From the NCBI RefSeq assembly GCF_000368685.1, contig NZ_KB849628.1:264442-328441 (forward strand): a stretch of 64,000 nt of DNA. The letters run 5' to 3'. The position numbers were made by a program, and so were the translations under genes. The notes under the pieces are model-generated. The model made no database searches and had not been told where the DNA came from. It saw only the letters and a list, made by a program, of their open reading frames with translations. Below, in pieces: positions 37,165-45,977 of this stretch. Every line of letters begins with the position of its first letter. Position 1 is the first letter of the stretch. This DNA comes from Acinetobacter baylyi DSM 14961 = CIP 107474 (GTDB lineage Bacteria; Pseudomonadota; Gammaproteobacteria; Pseudomonadales; Moraxellaceae).

Positions 37165-37193
37165 TGTATAGTTTTTTTGACATCAAATTTCAA
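37165..37193 (-). promoter_or_regulatory. Sigma-70-like promoter of the ter cluster
   Basis: On the minus strand TTGAAA (37193-37188) and TATACA (37170-37165) are 17 bases apart. The start is expected near 37158, giving a leader of about 80 bases before the first terY. I see no obvious operator. Confidence 0.5.
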
Positions 37194-37571
37194 TTTAATT
37201 TTTTAAAAAAATAATTTATTTTTCATCTTATAAATAAAAATATACCAAATCCAAATATGAATTAATTTATAACTATTCTTTGGAGCGAGAAACATACAAG
37301 CCTATAGGTACTCTAAAGAGATACATAAACCTTTAAAAATATTTAAAATCAGTAGCTTAAACAAAAACCCATCTAGAAAAATTTGTATGATGTCCAATAC
37401 TCACTTTAAACTCTTGTATAAATATAAATCTTGTTTATGGTCAGTTTTTTAGATGATTTTTCATGCTTGGTCGATGTCGATACAATCGCTAATGTTTATG
37501 AACACACCCTAGCTGTTAATTGATTGGAATACCCCTATATTAAACACAGATTTTAATTAAATATTTACAAA

Positions 37572-37591
37572 AATAGGCCCGTAAGCCTATT
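37572..37591 (-). terminator. Terminator of dnaX
   Basis: AATAGGC / GCCTATT, a 7-bp stem with a 6-base loop followed by TTTTGT on the minus strand, 17 bases past the dnaX stop. Confidence 0.75.
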
Positions 37592-37607
37592 CTAAAAATA
37601 ATAGTAT

Positions 37608-39743
37608 TTACTTCAATTGAATATTCTGTAATTGACCATCAAAAGTATTTAATAAGTCTTTGACCACAGGATTTTGCTGAAGCAAATCAATCGCACGCTG
37701 GAAAGCCTTTTCTTTACGCTCTATTTGTTTGATATAAGGCGTAATTTCATTTACTTTTCCATATTTCACCGTAAATTGTGTATTCGGCCAGCGCGATTTA
37801 ACCTCAGATTCAAGTGCATGTTGGAGCTGTGACAACATTCCCTCATATTGTTGAGGAATATTAAAAGTACATATGCCATCAATATTTCCAGACATTAATC
37901 CATATTGAGCCAACTCCTGAACGGCAGGTGAAAGTTGACTCGTTCTAAACCAGTATTCCCATTTTTCTAGTGTCCACTCACCTTCTAGCTCTTGCTCTGC
38001 AAGCTTAAGAATATCCTGAGGCATGACTTCAAGATCATTTGCGGCAGATGTAACTTGAACTTTATGTTCATTGGTATCAATAGAAAGATCAATTAATGGT
38101 GTACTTTCATCATCAGCTAATGCGTCCAAAGAACTCTCTTCTGAAGAGCTGTCAGATATAGGTTGAGTAACTTGATGAGGTTCAGGCTGGTAAGTGTCAG
38201 CTTGCTCAACTCGCTCCGCAGGCAAAGCGATATGTTGATGATTAGCAATTTGTCTTTCTTCCTCGACAGGAAAAAATGGCATATCTTGAGCCGCTAAAAC
38301 AACAGCAGTCTTGTTTTGTTCAATTCCGACAATATCATCTGAATTGGCATTAAAAACCAGGATATTTTCTTGCTCGGCTTCAACTACTGCTGAGGAAACA
38401 TCTTTATTCTGACGAGTCTTAGCAGTCTGGCAATCATCTGTAGTATGATTTACAACCTGTTCTGCTTCAAAAGATTCGGCCTCTTGAGAAATGACAGAAA
38501 TAACGACACTTCCCTCCAAATCGGGTTCAATACGATTGTTTGTGTGTTGAAGTTCTGAACGAGAGGATGAGTCCGTTTCTGAATCAGCAGCAGGCGGAAG
38601 TTGATTGATTTGTAATTCTGACGGTTGAGAAGATGCATGTACTGTTACCTCATCAATTGAAAGAGGTCGAAATGCCAACAATCTAAGCACGCACATTTCA
38701 AAACCTTGCTCTTGAGTCACTGACAGCTGTAATTCAGAACGACCTTTACAGGCGATCTGATAATAAAGCTGTAAATCCTGAGCAGAAACGATCTTTGCTA
38801 ACTTAAGAATTTTTTGATTGATTTCTTCGCTATATTTTAAGCTGAGTTCAGGCAGATATTGTAATAGTGCCAGCTCATGCAAGGTTGAAATCAATTGATC
38901 AAGTACCAGAGATACATCTAAGGCCTGCTGACGAAATTGCATCAACAATTGACTGACTCTGGCAGTCTGATTTTGATGAATCGCTAAAATCAAATCATAA
39001 ATAATGGTTCGATCAATCAGACCTAGCATTTCTTTAACATCTTGATGATGGACTGCCCCTTGTCCATAGGCAATCGCCTGATCTGTCAAAGACAAAGCAT
39101 CACGCAAAGAACCTTGAGCCGATTCAGCAATCTGCCAAATCGCGTCTTTATCCGCTTCTATTTGCTCTTTAGCTAAAATAGTCGTTAGATGAGAAGTGAT
39201 TTCATCTACAGCAAGTGGGCGCAAGGTAAATTGTAAACAACGAGATATTACCGTGATCGGAAGCTTTTGCGGATCGGTGGTGGCAAACAAAAACTTAACA
39301 TGCTCAGGCGGCTCTTCAAGCGTTTTGAGTAACGCATTGAATGAGTGCGTCGAAAGCATATGTACTTCATCGATCAGATAGACTTTAAAGCGACCTTGGG
39401 TGGGTGCATAAGGTACATTGTCTAATAACTCGCGTGTATCTTCGACTTTGGTTCGTGAAGCTGCATCAATCTCAATTAAATCAATAAAGCGACCTTCATT
39501 CACAGCTTTACAGGTTGCACAAACTTCACACGGCGTTGAGGTAATTCCTGTCTCACAATTTAGACATTTCGCCAAAATACGGGCAATGGTCGTTTTACCA
39601 ACACCGCGTGTTCCTGTAAACAAATAGGCATGATGCAAACGACCACGTTCCAATGCACTGGTCAGTGCTCTTGATACATGATTTTGCCCAACCAGCTCAA
39701 TAAAATTTCGTGGTCGATATTTTCTTGCCAATACTTGATACAT
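37608..39743 (-). CDS. dnaX: DNA polymerase III subunits gamma/tau
   Basis: The clamp-loader ATPase of the replicative polymerase, 711 residues. Walker A GTRGVGKT (44-51), a four-Cys zinc module (Cys63, 72, 75, 78), DEVHML (125-130) and sensor FATTDPQKLP are present. The first ~370 residues are domains I-III. The region 375-590 is acidic and of low complexity. The final ~110 residues form the tau tail that binds the polymerase alpha subunit. I did not establish whether a shorter gamma form is made. It is monocistronic, with its own terminator. Confidence 0.96.
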   Translation of the reverse strand: MYQVLARKYRPRNFIELVGQNHVSRALTSALERGRLHHAYLFTGTRGVGKTTIARILAKCLNCETGITSTPCEVCATCKAVNEGRFIDLIEIDAASRTKVEDTRELLDNVPYAPTQGRFKVYLIDEVHMLSTHSFNALLKTLEEPPEHVKFLFATTDPQKLPITVISRCLQFTLRPLAVDEITSHLTTILAKEQIEADKDAIWQIAESAQGSLRDALSLTDQAIAYGQGAVHHQDVKEMLGLIDRTIIYDLILAIHQNQTARVSQLLMQFRQQALDVSLVLDQLISTLHELALLQYLPELSLKYSEEINQKILKLAKIVSAQDLQLYYQIACKGRSELQLSVTQEQGFEMCVLRLLAFRPLSIDEVTVHASSQPSELQINQLPPAADSETDSSSRSELQHTNNRIEPDLEGSVVISVISQEAESFEAEQVVNHTTDDCQTAKTRQNKDVSSAVVEAEQENILVFNANSDDIVGIEQNKTAVVLAAQDMPFFPVEEERQIANHQHIALPAERVEQADTYQPEPHQVTQPISDSSSEESSLDALADDESTPLIDLSIDTNEHKVQVTSAANDLEVMPQDILKLAEQELEGEWTLEKWEYWFRTSQLSPAVQELAQYGLMSGNIDGICTFNIPQQYEGMLSQLQHALESEVKSRWPNTQFTVKYGKVNEITPYIKQIERKEKAFQRAIDLLQQNPVVKDLLNTFDGQLQNIQLK

Positions 39744-39884
39744 GAATGCTCCTTGTTACCCGCATAAGCATACTGTCTTTTTGATGATTAGTGAATGAAT
39801 AAGCACATGATCATTTTCAGGTTGTCTTAAACACAACCATTTTAGCTACATCCAAAACAGTTTTTATTGCTTTTGCATTACCAG

Positions 39885-41384
39885 CTATACCGATTTACGT
39901 CTATTCCCATCTGTTTGATTTGACAATGCCCACCAGACAAATACAGATAGAATCAGAAACATTGATCCCGCAATACCCAGCACAACACTATGAGACTGTG
40001 TAAAGGCGATGGATGCTGCATCTAGCAGATGATGCGCCAGTGAGGGATCTAATTGGCGACTGAGCTGAACCGCCTCTCCTACCGAAGAACTTGCTGTTCC
40101 AATCAAATCTGAGGGTAAATGAGTTGGAACCAGTATTGATCTTGCATAGAAAAATGACAACAGTAATCCAAATATAGCAATTCCCAATCCTGCGCCGAGC
40201 TCATAAGCCATTCCTTCAATTGCTCCCGCTGCTGTCGCTTTGTGTGGAGGAACCGCAGACATAATGGCTGCTGTTGAAGATAACAACGCAATTTCAACAC
40301 TTACCCCCATGATTGCCATCCACGACCATGCCTGTAAATGCTGTGTATCAAAATGGGTGGTTGCCAACCCAAAAAAGCTTACAGCACACATCAGCATACC
40401 CAAAGTTGCAACGGGTTTTAATCCAAAACGGTTCATCAAAAAACTGGCAAATGGCCCACCAATACTGATTGCAATCATAAACGGTAAAATAAACAAGCCT
40501 GCTTCTAAAGGCGTATATCCATAAACAAACTGCAATTCCTGTGACAGCAATAACTCAAAACCGACAAGTGCAATCATTGCGACCATCGCCATAATGATAC
40601 TGGTGGAAATCACAGGATGCTTAAATAAATTAAAATCAATCATAGGACTTGTGCTTGTCAGTTGATGTCGTACAAATCCAATCAACATTCCCAATCCAAC
40701 AATAAATAACAAAATCATCATGATACTAAAATCATGCATGGCGGTTTTAATTGCATAAGTCACCAATAGAATTGCAGTGACCAATACCAAAGCTTGCGTT
40801 AAATTCAATGCTTGCTGACGATCAGATTTTTGTTGAGGCACAATCCAAGCAGTTAAAACAATCACCACTAAAATAATGGGAACATTAATCAAAAACACGG
40901 TTCCCCATGAAAAATGTTCAAGAATAAATCCACCCAGTAACGGACCAAAAGCTGCACCACCACCGCCCACAGTTCCCCATATTCCAAGTGCATAATTACG
41001 TTGTTTTTCATCCAGAAAAGTATGACGTAGCCCTGCTAGTGTTGCGGGCAATATCATGGCTGCACCCAATCCTAAAAATGCTCGGGCAATAATCAAGAGC
41101 AAGGCTGAATTTGCAAATGCCGCCATGAATGAAGCGCCTCCAAAAATACTGGCTCCAACCAGCATTAAACGCTTAAATCCTATTCGGTCACCAAGTGCTC
41201 CCATGGGCAATATTAAACCAGCCATGACCAATGAATAAATATCAATCACCCACAACATTTGGTTTGCACTTAAAGAAAGTGAAGCACTCAATGTCGGAAT
41301 AGCGACATGCAAAACAGTCGCATCAATTGAAACTGGTAAATAGATTAAAACGATGATCGCCAAGACCATCCATTTACGGTACAT
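39885..41384 (-). CDS. MFS drug efflux transporter, DHA2/QacA-SmvA type
   Basis: A 499-residue inner-membrane H+ antiporter with about 14 hydrophobic segments. Motif A is GALGDRIGFKRLML (about 62-75), and the antiporter motif C-like stretch is GGGGAAFGPLLGG (about 139-151). The N-terminus carries IDATVLHVAIP, with an acidic residue in helix 1, as in QacA and SmvA cationic-biocide pumps. Exported compounds probably include quaternary ammonium and chlorhexidine-type cations (family knowledge). It is divergent from a TetR gene with which it shares two operator-like palindromes. Confidence 0.9.
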   Translation of the reverse strand: MYRKWMVLAIIVLIYLPVSIDATVLHVAIPTLSASLSLSANQMLWVIDIYSLVMAGLILPMGALGDRIGFKRLMLVGASIFGGASFMAAFANSALLLIIARAFLGLGAAMILPATLAGLRHTFLDEKQRNYALGIWGTVGGGGAAFGPLLGGFILEHFSWGTVFLINVPIILVVIVLTAWIVPQQKSDRQQALNLTQALVLVTAILLVTYAIKTAMHDFSIMMILLFIVGLGMLIGFVRHQLTSTSPMIDFNLFKHPVISTSIIMAMVAMIALVGFELLLSQELQFVYGYTPLEAGLFILPFMIAISIGGPFASFLMNRFGLKPVATLGMLMCAVSFFGLATTHFDTQHLQAWSWMAIMGVSVEIALLSSTAAIMSAVPPHKATAAGAIEGMAYELGAGLGIAIFGLLLSFFYARSILVPTHLPSDLIGTASSSVGEAVQLSRQLDPSLAHHLLDAASIAFTQSHSVVLGIAGSMFLILSVFVWWALSNQTDGNRRKSV

Positions 41385-41402
41385 AACACACCCAAATTAA
41401 AG

Positions 41403-41418
41403 TTGGACACTTGTTCAA
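41403..41418. promoter_or_regulatory. TetR-type operator, site 1
   Basis: TTGGACACTTGTTCAA is a near-palindrome (TTGnACA..TGTnCAA). It lies downstream of the -10 of the efflux promoter. Together with site 2 it forms a larger inverted repeat. Confidence 0.6.
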
Positions 41419-41427
41419 GTTGAGGAC

Positions 41428-41456
41428 ATTATATTCAAACTTGAACAGATGTCCAA
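41428..41456 (-). promoter_or_regulatory. Promoter of the MFS efflux gene
   Basis: The minus strand has TTGGAC (41456-41451) and a perfect TATAAT (41433-41428) with a 17-base spacer. The -35 lies inside operator site 2, and site 1 lies just downstream, so a bound TetR protein would block it. Confidence 0.65.
41441..41456. promoter_or_regulatory. TetR-type operator, site 2
   Basis: TTGAACAGATGTCCAA, the mirror copy of site 1, with centres 38 bases apart. It covers the -35 boxes of both divergent promoters. Confidence 0.6.
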
Positions 41457-41469
41457 CTTTGTTTAATAT
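41441..41469 (+). promoter_or_regulatory. Promoter of the tetR-family gene
   Basis: TTGAAC (41441-41446) and TAATAT (41464-41469) with a 17-base spacer. The -35 is inside operator site 2, which implies autoregulation. Confidence 0.55.
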
Positions 41470-41496
41470 GTCTTCTGTAATTGAGGTAGACTGATA

Positions 41497-42093
41497 ATGA
41501 ACTATCTAAATCGTGAACAGCGTCGTGCCATGATTATTGATGCAGCTAAAGAAGTTGCTTTACAAGACGGATTGAATGGTTTGACGGTAAGGCGTATTGC
41601 TACAGAGGCGCAAGTCTCTACAGGACAAGTGCATCATCATTTTCAATCCAGCTCTCATTTAAAAGCAGAAGTATTTATCGAACTGATGGATCAACTCACT
41701 GAAGTTGAAAAACAAATGCAAACATCTAACAGTTTTGAAAGATTATCGTTACTACTCGGTTTTGAAAATCTGGAGCAGACACAACCTTATCTTCGATTAT
41801 GGAATGAAGCTGAAGTATTGATTGATCAGGATATCGAGATTAAAAGAGCTTACAATATCACGATGGAACGTTGGCATAGCACGTTGGTGAATGCAATTGA
41901 GCAAGGAATGGAAAATCACGAGTTTTCGCTTCCTTTACACAGTCCAATTAAAGACATCGCATGGCGACTCATCGCTTTTGTGTGCGGCATGGAAGGTATT
42001 TATCAACTCGGTTTAAATGGTCTCGACGCGCATTCTTTCAAACATCATGTCGAGATCATGCTAGATATGGAGTTGAGACCTAAAACGCGTTAG
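41497..42093 (+). CDS. TetR-family repressor of the divergent efflux gene
   Basis: A 198-residue regulator. The N-terminal helix-turn-helix (LTVRRIATEAQVSTGQVHHHF, split, about residues 24-44) is a standard TetR DNA-binding domain. The C-terminal ligand domain contains several Trp, Met and Glu residues that suit cationic ligands. A GAGGTAG site precedes the ATG. Twin palindromes in the 112-base spacer to the MFS gene are its likely operators, and the pair resembles SmvR-SmvA. Its stop overlaps the converging serine hydrolase gene by four bases. Confidence 0.9.
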   Translation: MNYLNREQRRAMIIDAAKEVALQDGLNGLTVRRIATEAQVSTGQVHHHFQSSSHLKAEVFIELMDQLTEVEKQMQTSNSFERLSLLLGFENLEQTQPYLRLWNEAEVLIDQDIEIKRAYNITMERWHSTLVNAIEQGMENHEFSLPLHSPIKDIAWRLIAFVCGMEGIYQLGLNGLDAHSFKHHVEIMLDMELRPKTR

Positions 42094-43346
42094 AACCAAC
42101 CTTTACCTCCTTTTATAATCTGGTCTGCACATCGCAAAGTCTCTTGAGTTAACCCCCAAAGCCGATAATCGCCTGTGATCGACCCAATTTGAAAATTATG
42201 TGTATATGCAAAGCTCAAATCGCGTTCAGGATCGCACCATGCACCAGAGCCGTTATAGCCAATATGCCCAAAGCCATGTTTGGCACGTTTTCCCAGAGTA
42301 ATAATACGATGATAACCTAGACGCCAATGCATCGGGATGGGCATGACTTTGTCTCGGGAAAAACTTTGAATCTTGGAAAGCTCCTGAAATATTTCAGGTT
42401 TAATGATGACCTTTCCGTTCCATTGTCCTTGCTTTGCCAGCATCGCATAGATTTTGCTTAGGCTATTTGCAGTAAAAACGCCATTTGCAGCAGGAATCAC
42501 GGCCTGCAAGCCTTCATCACTAAAAAAACTAAAATTACGCATTCCTTTGGGAATCATCGCATCTTGAAAATCTTGAGGATCCTGCCCTGTCCAAGCAATC
42601 AATTTGTCTTTGAATGAAGGTTGATGGGTCTTTTTAGCTTTGGGTTGTTGCTGATCTGCTTTGGCTTCATTCCTTGTCGTAATAAGCCTTGCTACTCGAG
42701 ACAACTCCGAACTTGGTACACCAAAATAAGCACCATCCAATTGTAAAGGTTGTACTAAATACGTCTGCATCAGCTCGGATAAATGGCGACCCGTCGCTTT
42801 CTCTAACACTCCTCCAACCAGCCAACCGAATGTCAGTGCCTGATAAGCATTGCTCTGACCAATATCAAATCGAGGTGAGGTCGTTTCAAATACTTCTAAC
42901 ATATGCTGCCAGTCCAGCATTTCACGCGCATCTTTAATAATATTTCGAATATCATATAAACCGCTTTGATGACTTAAAATATGTCTTAGCGTCATCTTTT
43001 GTTTTTGATGTTGTGCAAATTCGGGCCAGTAATGTGCAATAGGCACATCATATTCAATCAAGCCGTCACTCACCAAAATATGGGCCAGTGTCGCCAATAC
43101 ACCTTTGCCTGTAGAATAACAAACTGACAGGGTTTGATCATTCCATTGTTCTGTTTCTGATTTTTTTCCTGTAAAAATATCAAGCACTTTTTGCCCTTGA
43201 AAATAAACCACAAGTACAGCGCCACCCTGCTCAGTTCTTGCATCCTGCAAACGACTGAATTGCTCGGCCAAATCTATAAATCGCTCATCTACGGAGCCAT
43301 GATAGTTACGCGTATCACCAAATAAGACTTCCGTTAAAGCGTTCAT
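42090..43346 (-). CDS. Serine hydrolase, beta-lactamase/EstB family
   Basis: A 418-residue class C beta-lactamase-like esterase. The S-x-x-K motif is in CYSTGKGVL (about residue 93), with YQALTFGWLVGGVLEKATGR as the Tyr motif region and a late FGHIGYNGSG that takes the place of the KTG box. There is no signal peptide, so a cytoplasmic esterase or peptidase is more likely than a beta-lactamase. A charged insert NEAKADQQQPKAKKTHQP lies in the middle. AAAGGAA precedes the ATG. Next downstream of the MaoC gene, it is separated from it by a terminator for the other unit. Confidence 0.86.
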   Translation of the reverse strand: MNALTEVLFGDTRNYHGSVDERFIDLAEQFSRLQDARTEQGGAVLVVYFQGQKVLDIFTGKKSETEQWNDQTLSVCYSTGKGVLATLAHILVSDGLIEYDVPIAHYWPEFAQHQKQKMTLRHILSHQSGLYDIRNIIKDAREMLDWQHMLEVFETTSPRFDIGQSNAYQALTFGWLVGGVLEKATGRHLSELMQTYLVQPLQLDGAYFGVPSSELSRVARLITTRNEAKADQQQPKAKKTHQPSFKDKLIAWTGQDPQDFQDAMIPKGMRNFSFFSDEGLQAVIPAANGVFTANSLSKIYAMLAKQGQWNGKVIIKPEIFQELSKIQSFSRDKVMPIPMHWRLGYHRIITLGKRAKHGFGHIGYNGSGAWCDPERDLSFAYTHNFQIGSITGDYRLWGLTQETLRCADQIIKGGKGWF

Positions 43347-43373
43347 ATGCGTTCCTTTTTTGTTTTATGTAAA

Positions 43374-43395
43374 AAAGCCCAACGAATCGGGCTTT
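43374..43395 (-). terminator. Terminator of the maoC-like gene
   Basis: AAAGCCC / GGGCTTT with an 8-base loop, followed on the minus strand by a T-run, 13 bases past the stop. Confidence 0.82.
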
Positions 43396-43407
43396 AAAGA
43401 TTTTTAT

Positions 43408-44262
43408 TTATAGTGCTTTTACCACGCCAGAAACGTGTGGTTTCTGTGATTTTGCATTACGAATCAGAAAATCTGTTTCTTTAGATTGTTCAGCAGTCAA
43501 AAATTCTACTTTAGATGGCAAGTACATTGGCAATTTAAACCATACATCCGCTTCATATGCATCTGGCAATACAATATTTGCCAATGCTTTCGCCTTACTC
43601 CACATCCCGTGTGCAATCGCTTGCTTAAAACCAAATGCTTTGGCTGTAATCGCATGAATGTGAATCAAGTTATAGTCGCCTGAAGTTTTGGCATAACGGC
43701 GTCCAGTATTTTCAGCGACATCCCAAACTTGTTGAACCTGATAATCTGGTGTTTTATTTTCCTTTGGCTTCTCTGCTGAAACTTGTTCAGTTTTCTGGCG
43801 TGATAAATAAGTGGTTATTCCCTCCATCACGATATCATTGCCAACTTTCGCTGTTGTGATGAAATCAAATTGTAGCCCTTTATCATGAGGTTTTAGCTCA
43901 CCAAATTGACATGAAAGTGTCAATGTTTCATTGACAGCAATTTTACGAATCTGCTTAATCTGATTACGGATATGGACCAACCCTAGTACAGGAAACGGAA
44001 AGGCCTCTGTGGTCATCATATGCATTTGCAGACTTTGAGAAAGTACAGCCAGATAGATTGCAGGAATAAAACCATCATTCTGAAAACCACACACTTCATT
44101 ATAATCACGTAAATGTTGCTGATCGATCTGAAATGAATCTACTACATATTCAACTTGAGGTAATATTTTTGAACCTTTTGGCTTTTTAAAAACCAAACCT
44201 TGAATGACTTTTGGATAAGCCAGATAAGGTTTTGGAAGTTGACTAAAATGACGAGTATTCAT
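43408..44262 (-). CDS. MaoC-family (double hotdog) dehydratase
   Basis: A 284-residue protein with two hotdog halves. The C-terminal half holds the hydratase-2 motif as YAKTSGDYNLIHIHAITAKAFGF (split, about 199-221), followed by AIAHGMWSKAKAL. It probably dehydrates or hydrates (R)-3-hydroxyacyl thioesters. It is encoded after the FabG-like reductase on the same strand and opposite the thiolase, so the three could form a 3-ketoacyl, 3-hydroxyacyl, enoyl series. It is preceded by AGAAGG and its own upstream terminator. Confidence 0.87.
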   Translation of the reverse strand: MNTRHFSQLPKPYLAYPKVIQGLVFKKPKGSKILPQVEYVVDSFQIDQQHLRDYNEVCGFQNDGFIPAIYLAVLSQSLQMHMMTTEAFPFPVLGLVHIRNQIKQIRKIAVNETLTLSCQFGELKPHDKGLQFDFITTAKVGNDIVMEGITTYLSRQKTEQVSAEKPKENKTPDYQVQQVWDVAENTGRRYAKTSGDYNLIHIHAITAKAFGFKQAIAHGMWSKAKALANIVLPDAYEADVWFKLPMYLPSKVEFLTAEQSKETDFLIRNAKSQKPHVSGVVKAL

Positions 44263-44307
44263 AACGAACCTTCTAATTAAAATCTATTGTTGTTTCATTT
44301 AAAAACA

Positions 44308-44333
44308 AAAGGGATGTCTTATCACATCCCTTT
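44308..44333 (-). terminator. Terminator of the fabG-like gene
   Basis: AAAGGGATGT / ACATCCCTTT, a 10-bp stem with a 6-base loop, followed by TTTTGTTTTT on the minus strand. Confidence 0.88.
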
Positions 44334-44344
44334 GTTGATCAGTA

Positions 44345-45736
44345 TCATGCACCAAGTAGACTTTGTCCACAAACTCGCACTACATTTCCATTGATACCCG
44401 TAGATCCTGTTGCAGCAAACCAAGAAATCGTTTCAGCAACATCTACAGGCAAGCCACCCTGATTCATTGAATTCATACGACGCCCCGCTTCACGAATTGC
44501 AAAAGGAATCGCGGCTGTCATTTGCGTTTCAATGAAACCTGGCGCAACAGCATTAATCGTAATACCATTTTTAAGGATTGGCGCAGTAAATTTAACCAGA
44601 CCAATTACACCTGCTTTCGACACGGCGTAATTGGTTTGACCAAGATTGCCTGCAATACCACTAATTGAAGATACACAAACAATTCGACCATTGGTATTTA
44701 AACCATCATTGGCAAGCAAGTAATCATTAATGCGTTCAGCAGCGCTCAAGTTAATATTGATGACAAGATCCCAAAGCTCAGACTTCATATTTGCCAAAGT
44801 TTTGTCACGGGTAATACCTGCATTATGCACAATGATATCCAGACCACCTTGTTTTGCTGCAGCAGCTTTAATCTTCTCACCTGCATCGGCAGCCGTAATA
44901 TCAAGACCTAAAGCCGAACCACCAATCTCTGATGCAACACGGTCAAGATCTACCTGTTGTTGAGGTACATCCAGACAAATTACATGCGCGCCATCACGTG
45001 CCAAAACATGTGCAATCGCTTCTCCAATACCACGACTTGCACCAGTGACCAATGCCGTTTTACCCGCAAGAGGCTTATCCCAATCCACTTGAACGACTTC
45101 TGCTTTGGATACACGAATCACCTGCCCAGAGACATAAGCCGAACGAGGTGATAATAAAAATCTTAATGTCGACTCAATATTATTGACTGCCCCTTCATCA
45201 ACATAAACGACTTGCGCTGTAATCCCTTTTTTAAACTCTTTACCTACAGACTTGATAAAACCTTCAAGCGCACGCTGGGCAATTGCCTGTTTGACTGTTT
45301 TAGCAGATTCAGGACTGGTTCCTAAAACAATGACACGACCAGAGCTTTCAATCTGACGAACAATCGGATTAAAAAATTTATATAGCTCATCAAGTTGTTC
45401 TGAGTTTTGAATACCAGAAGCATCAAAAACAACTGCCTTGAATTTGGATTCTTTATCGCCAGAGTTAAATGCACGTAAATTCAAGCCCACCTGAGCAGCC
45501 GCTTGTTGAATCTCAGCATTATTACCCGCATAGCTATCTGCATGAATATTACTTAACACCTGTGCAATCCCAGATGTAAGTGAACTTGATGGTGCTGCAC
45601 CCATCAGTACAGCGCCTTTAATTACTGGCTGACCACTTTCAAAACGATCTAATACCACTGGTGATGGTAAGCCCAAATTTTTAACAACAAACTTTCCGAT
45701 TGGGGATTGTGTAAATGCTTGGTATTGATCAATCAT
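44345..45736 (-). CDS. Long FabG-type 3-oxoacyl reductase (FabG4-like)
   Basis: A high-molecular-weight SDR protein, 463 residues. The N-terminal ~200 residues are a degenerate Rossmann-like domain. The C-terminal catalytic domain has TGASRGIGEA (NAD(P) binding), HNAG, the catalytic Ser in VSSISGIAG and YAVSK, all intact. It reduces 3-oxoacyl-CoA or ACP. The ATG at 45736 has AAGAG at a 9-base distance; an ATG three codons upstream is too close to that site. It is divergent from the thiolase, with a palindromic operator in between. Confidence 0.9.
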   Translation of the reverse strand: MIDQYQAFTQSPIGKFVVKNLGLPSPVVLDRFESGQPVIKGAVLMGAAPSSSLTSGIAQVLSNIHADSYAGNNAEIQQAAAQVGLNLRAFNSGDKESKFKAVVFDASGIQNSEQLDELYKFFNPIVRQIESSGRVIVLGTSPESAKTVKQAIAQRALEGFIKSVGKEFKKGITAQVVYVDEGAVNNIESTLRFLLSPRSAYVSGQVIRVSKAEVVQVDWDKPLAGKTALVTGASRGIGEAIAHVLARDGAHVICLDVPQQQVDLDRVASEIGGSALGLDITAADAGEKIKAAAAKQGGLDIIVHNAGITRDKTLANMKSELWDLVININLSAAERINDYLLANDGLNTNGRIVCVSSISGIAGNLGQTNYAVSKAGVIGLVKFTAPILKNGITINAVAPGFIETQMTAAIPFAIREAGRRMNSMNQGGLPVDVAETISWFAATGSTGINGNVVRVCGQSLLGA

Positions 45737-45882
45737 CTTAATCATCTCTTAATGCAAATTAATGTTTTGAACATGTTGTCAAGCCACGCATTCAACAGAT
45801 TTATGTTGTAAAGGTGTTAGCTCGATAGTCATGTGGATTGAATAAAATAATACTTGAGTTAATCTGGATATGTGTTGACCTG

Positions 45883-45911
45883 AATACAATCTAGAATGTC
45901 ATTCTAGTCAA
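45883..45911 (-). promoter_or_regulatory. Promoter of the fabG-like gene
   Basis: On the minus strand TTGACT (45911-45906) and TGTATT (45888-45883) are 17 bases apart. The spacer is filled by the perfect palindrome described separately. Confidence 0.5.
45891..45907. promoter_or_regulatory. 17-bp palindromic operator between fabG-like and thiolase genes
   Basis: CTAGAATGTCATTCTAG is a perfect 8+1+8 palindrome located exactly in the spacer of the minus-strand promoter. Such placement fits a TetR-type repressor, perhaps one sensing acyl-CoA. The regulator is not encoded nearby. Confidence 0.6.
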
Positions 45912-45977
45912 TACAGGTCTATTTTAATTATGTTAATGTACCGTTAATAACATCATAAACATGCTTGGAAAAGCCTT

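Larger units (their letters stand above)
37079..37607. other. Spacer between dnaX and the ter cluster
   Basis: About 530 AT-rich bases holding the ter promoter on the right of the cluster and the dnaX terminator at the other end. The middle, about 37200-37570, shows no ORF or repeat that I can support. Confidence 0.6.

Noticed and set aside
37608..39743. Programmed frameshift in dnaX
   Set aside because: A shorter gamma product is known in some bacteria, but I did not find a clear slippery A-run with a stimulatory hairpin, so none is claimed.
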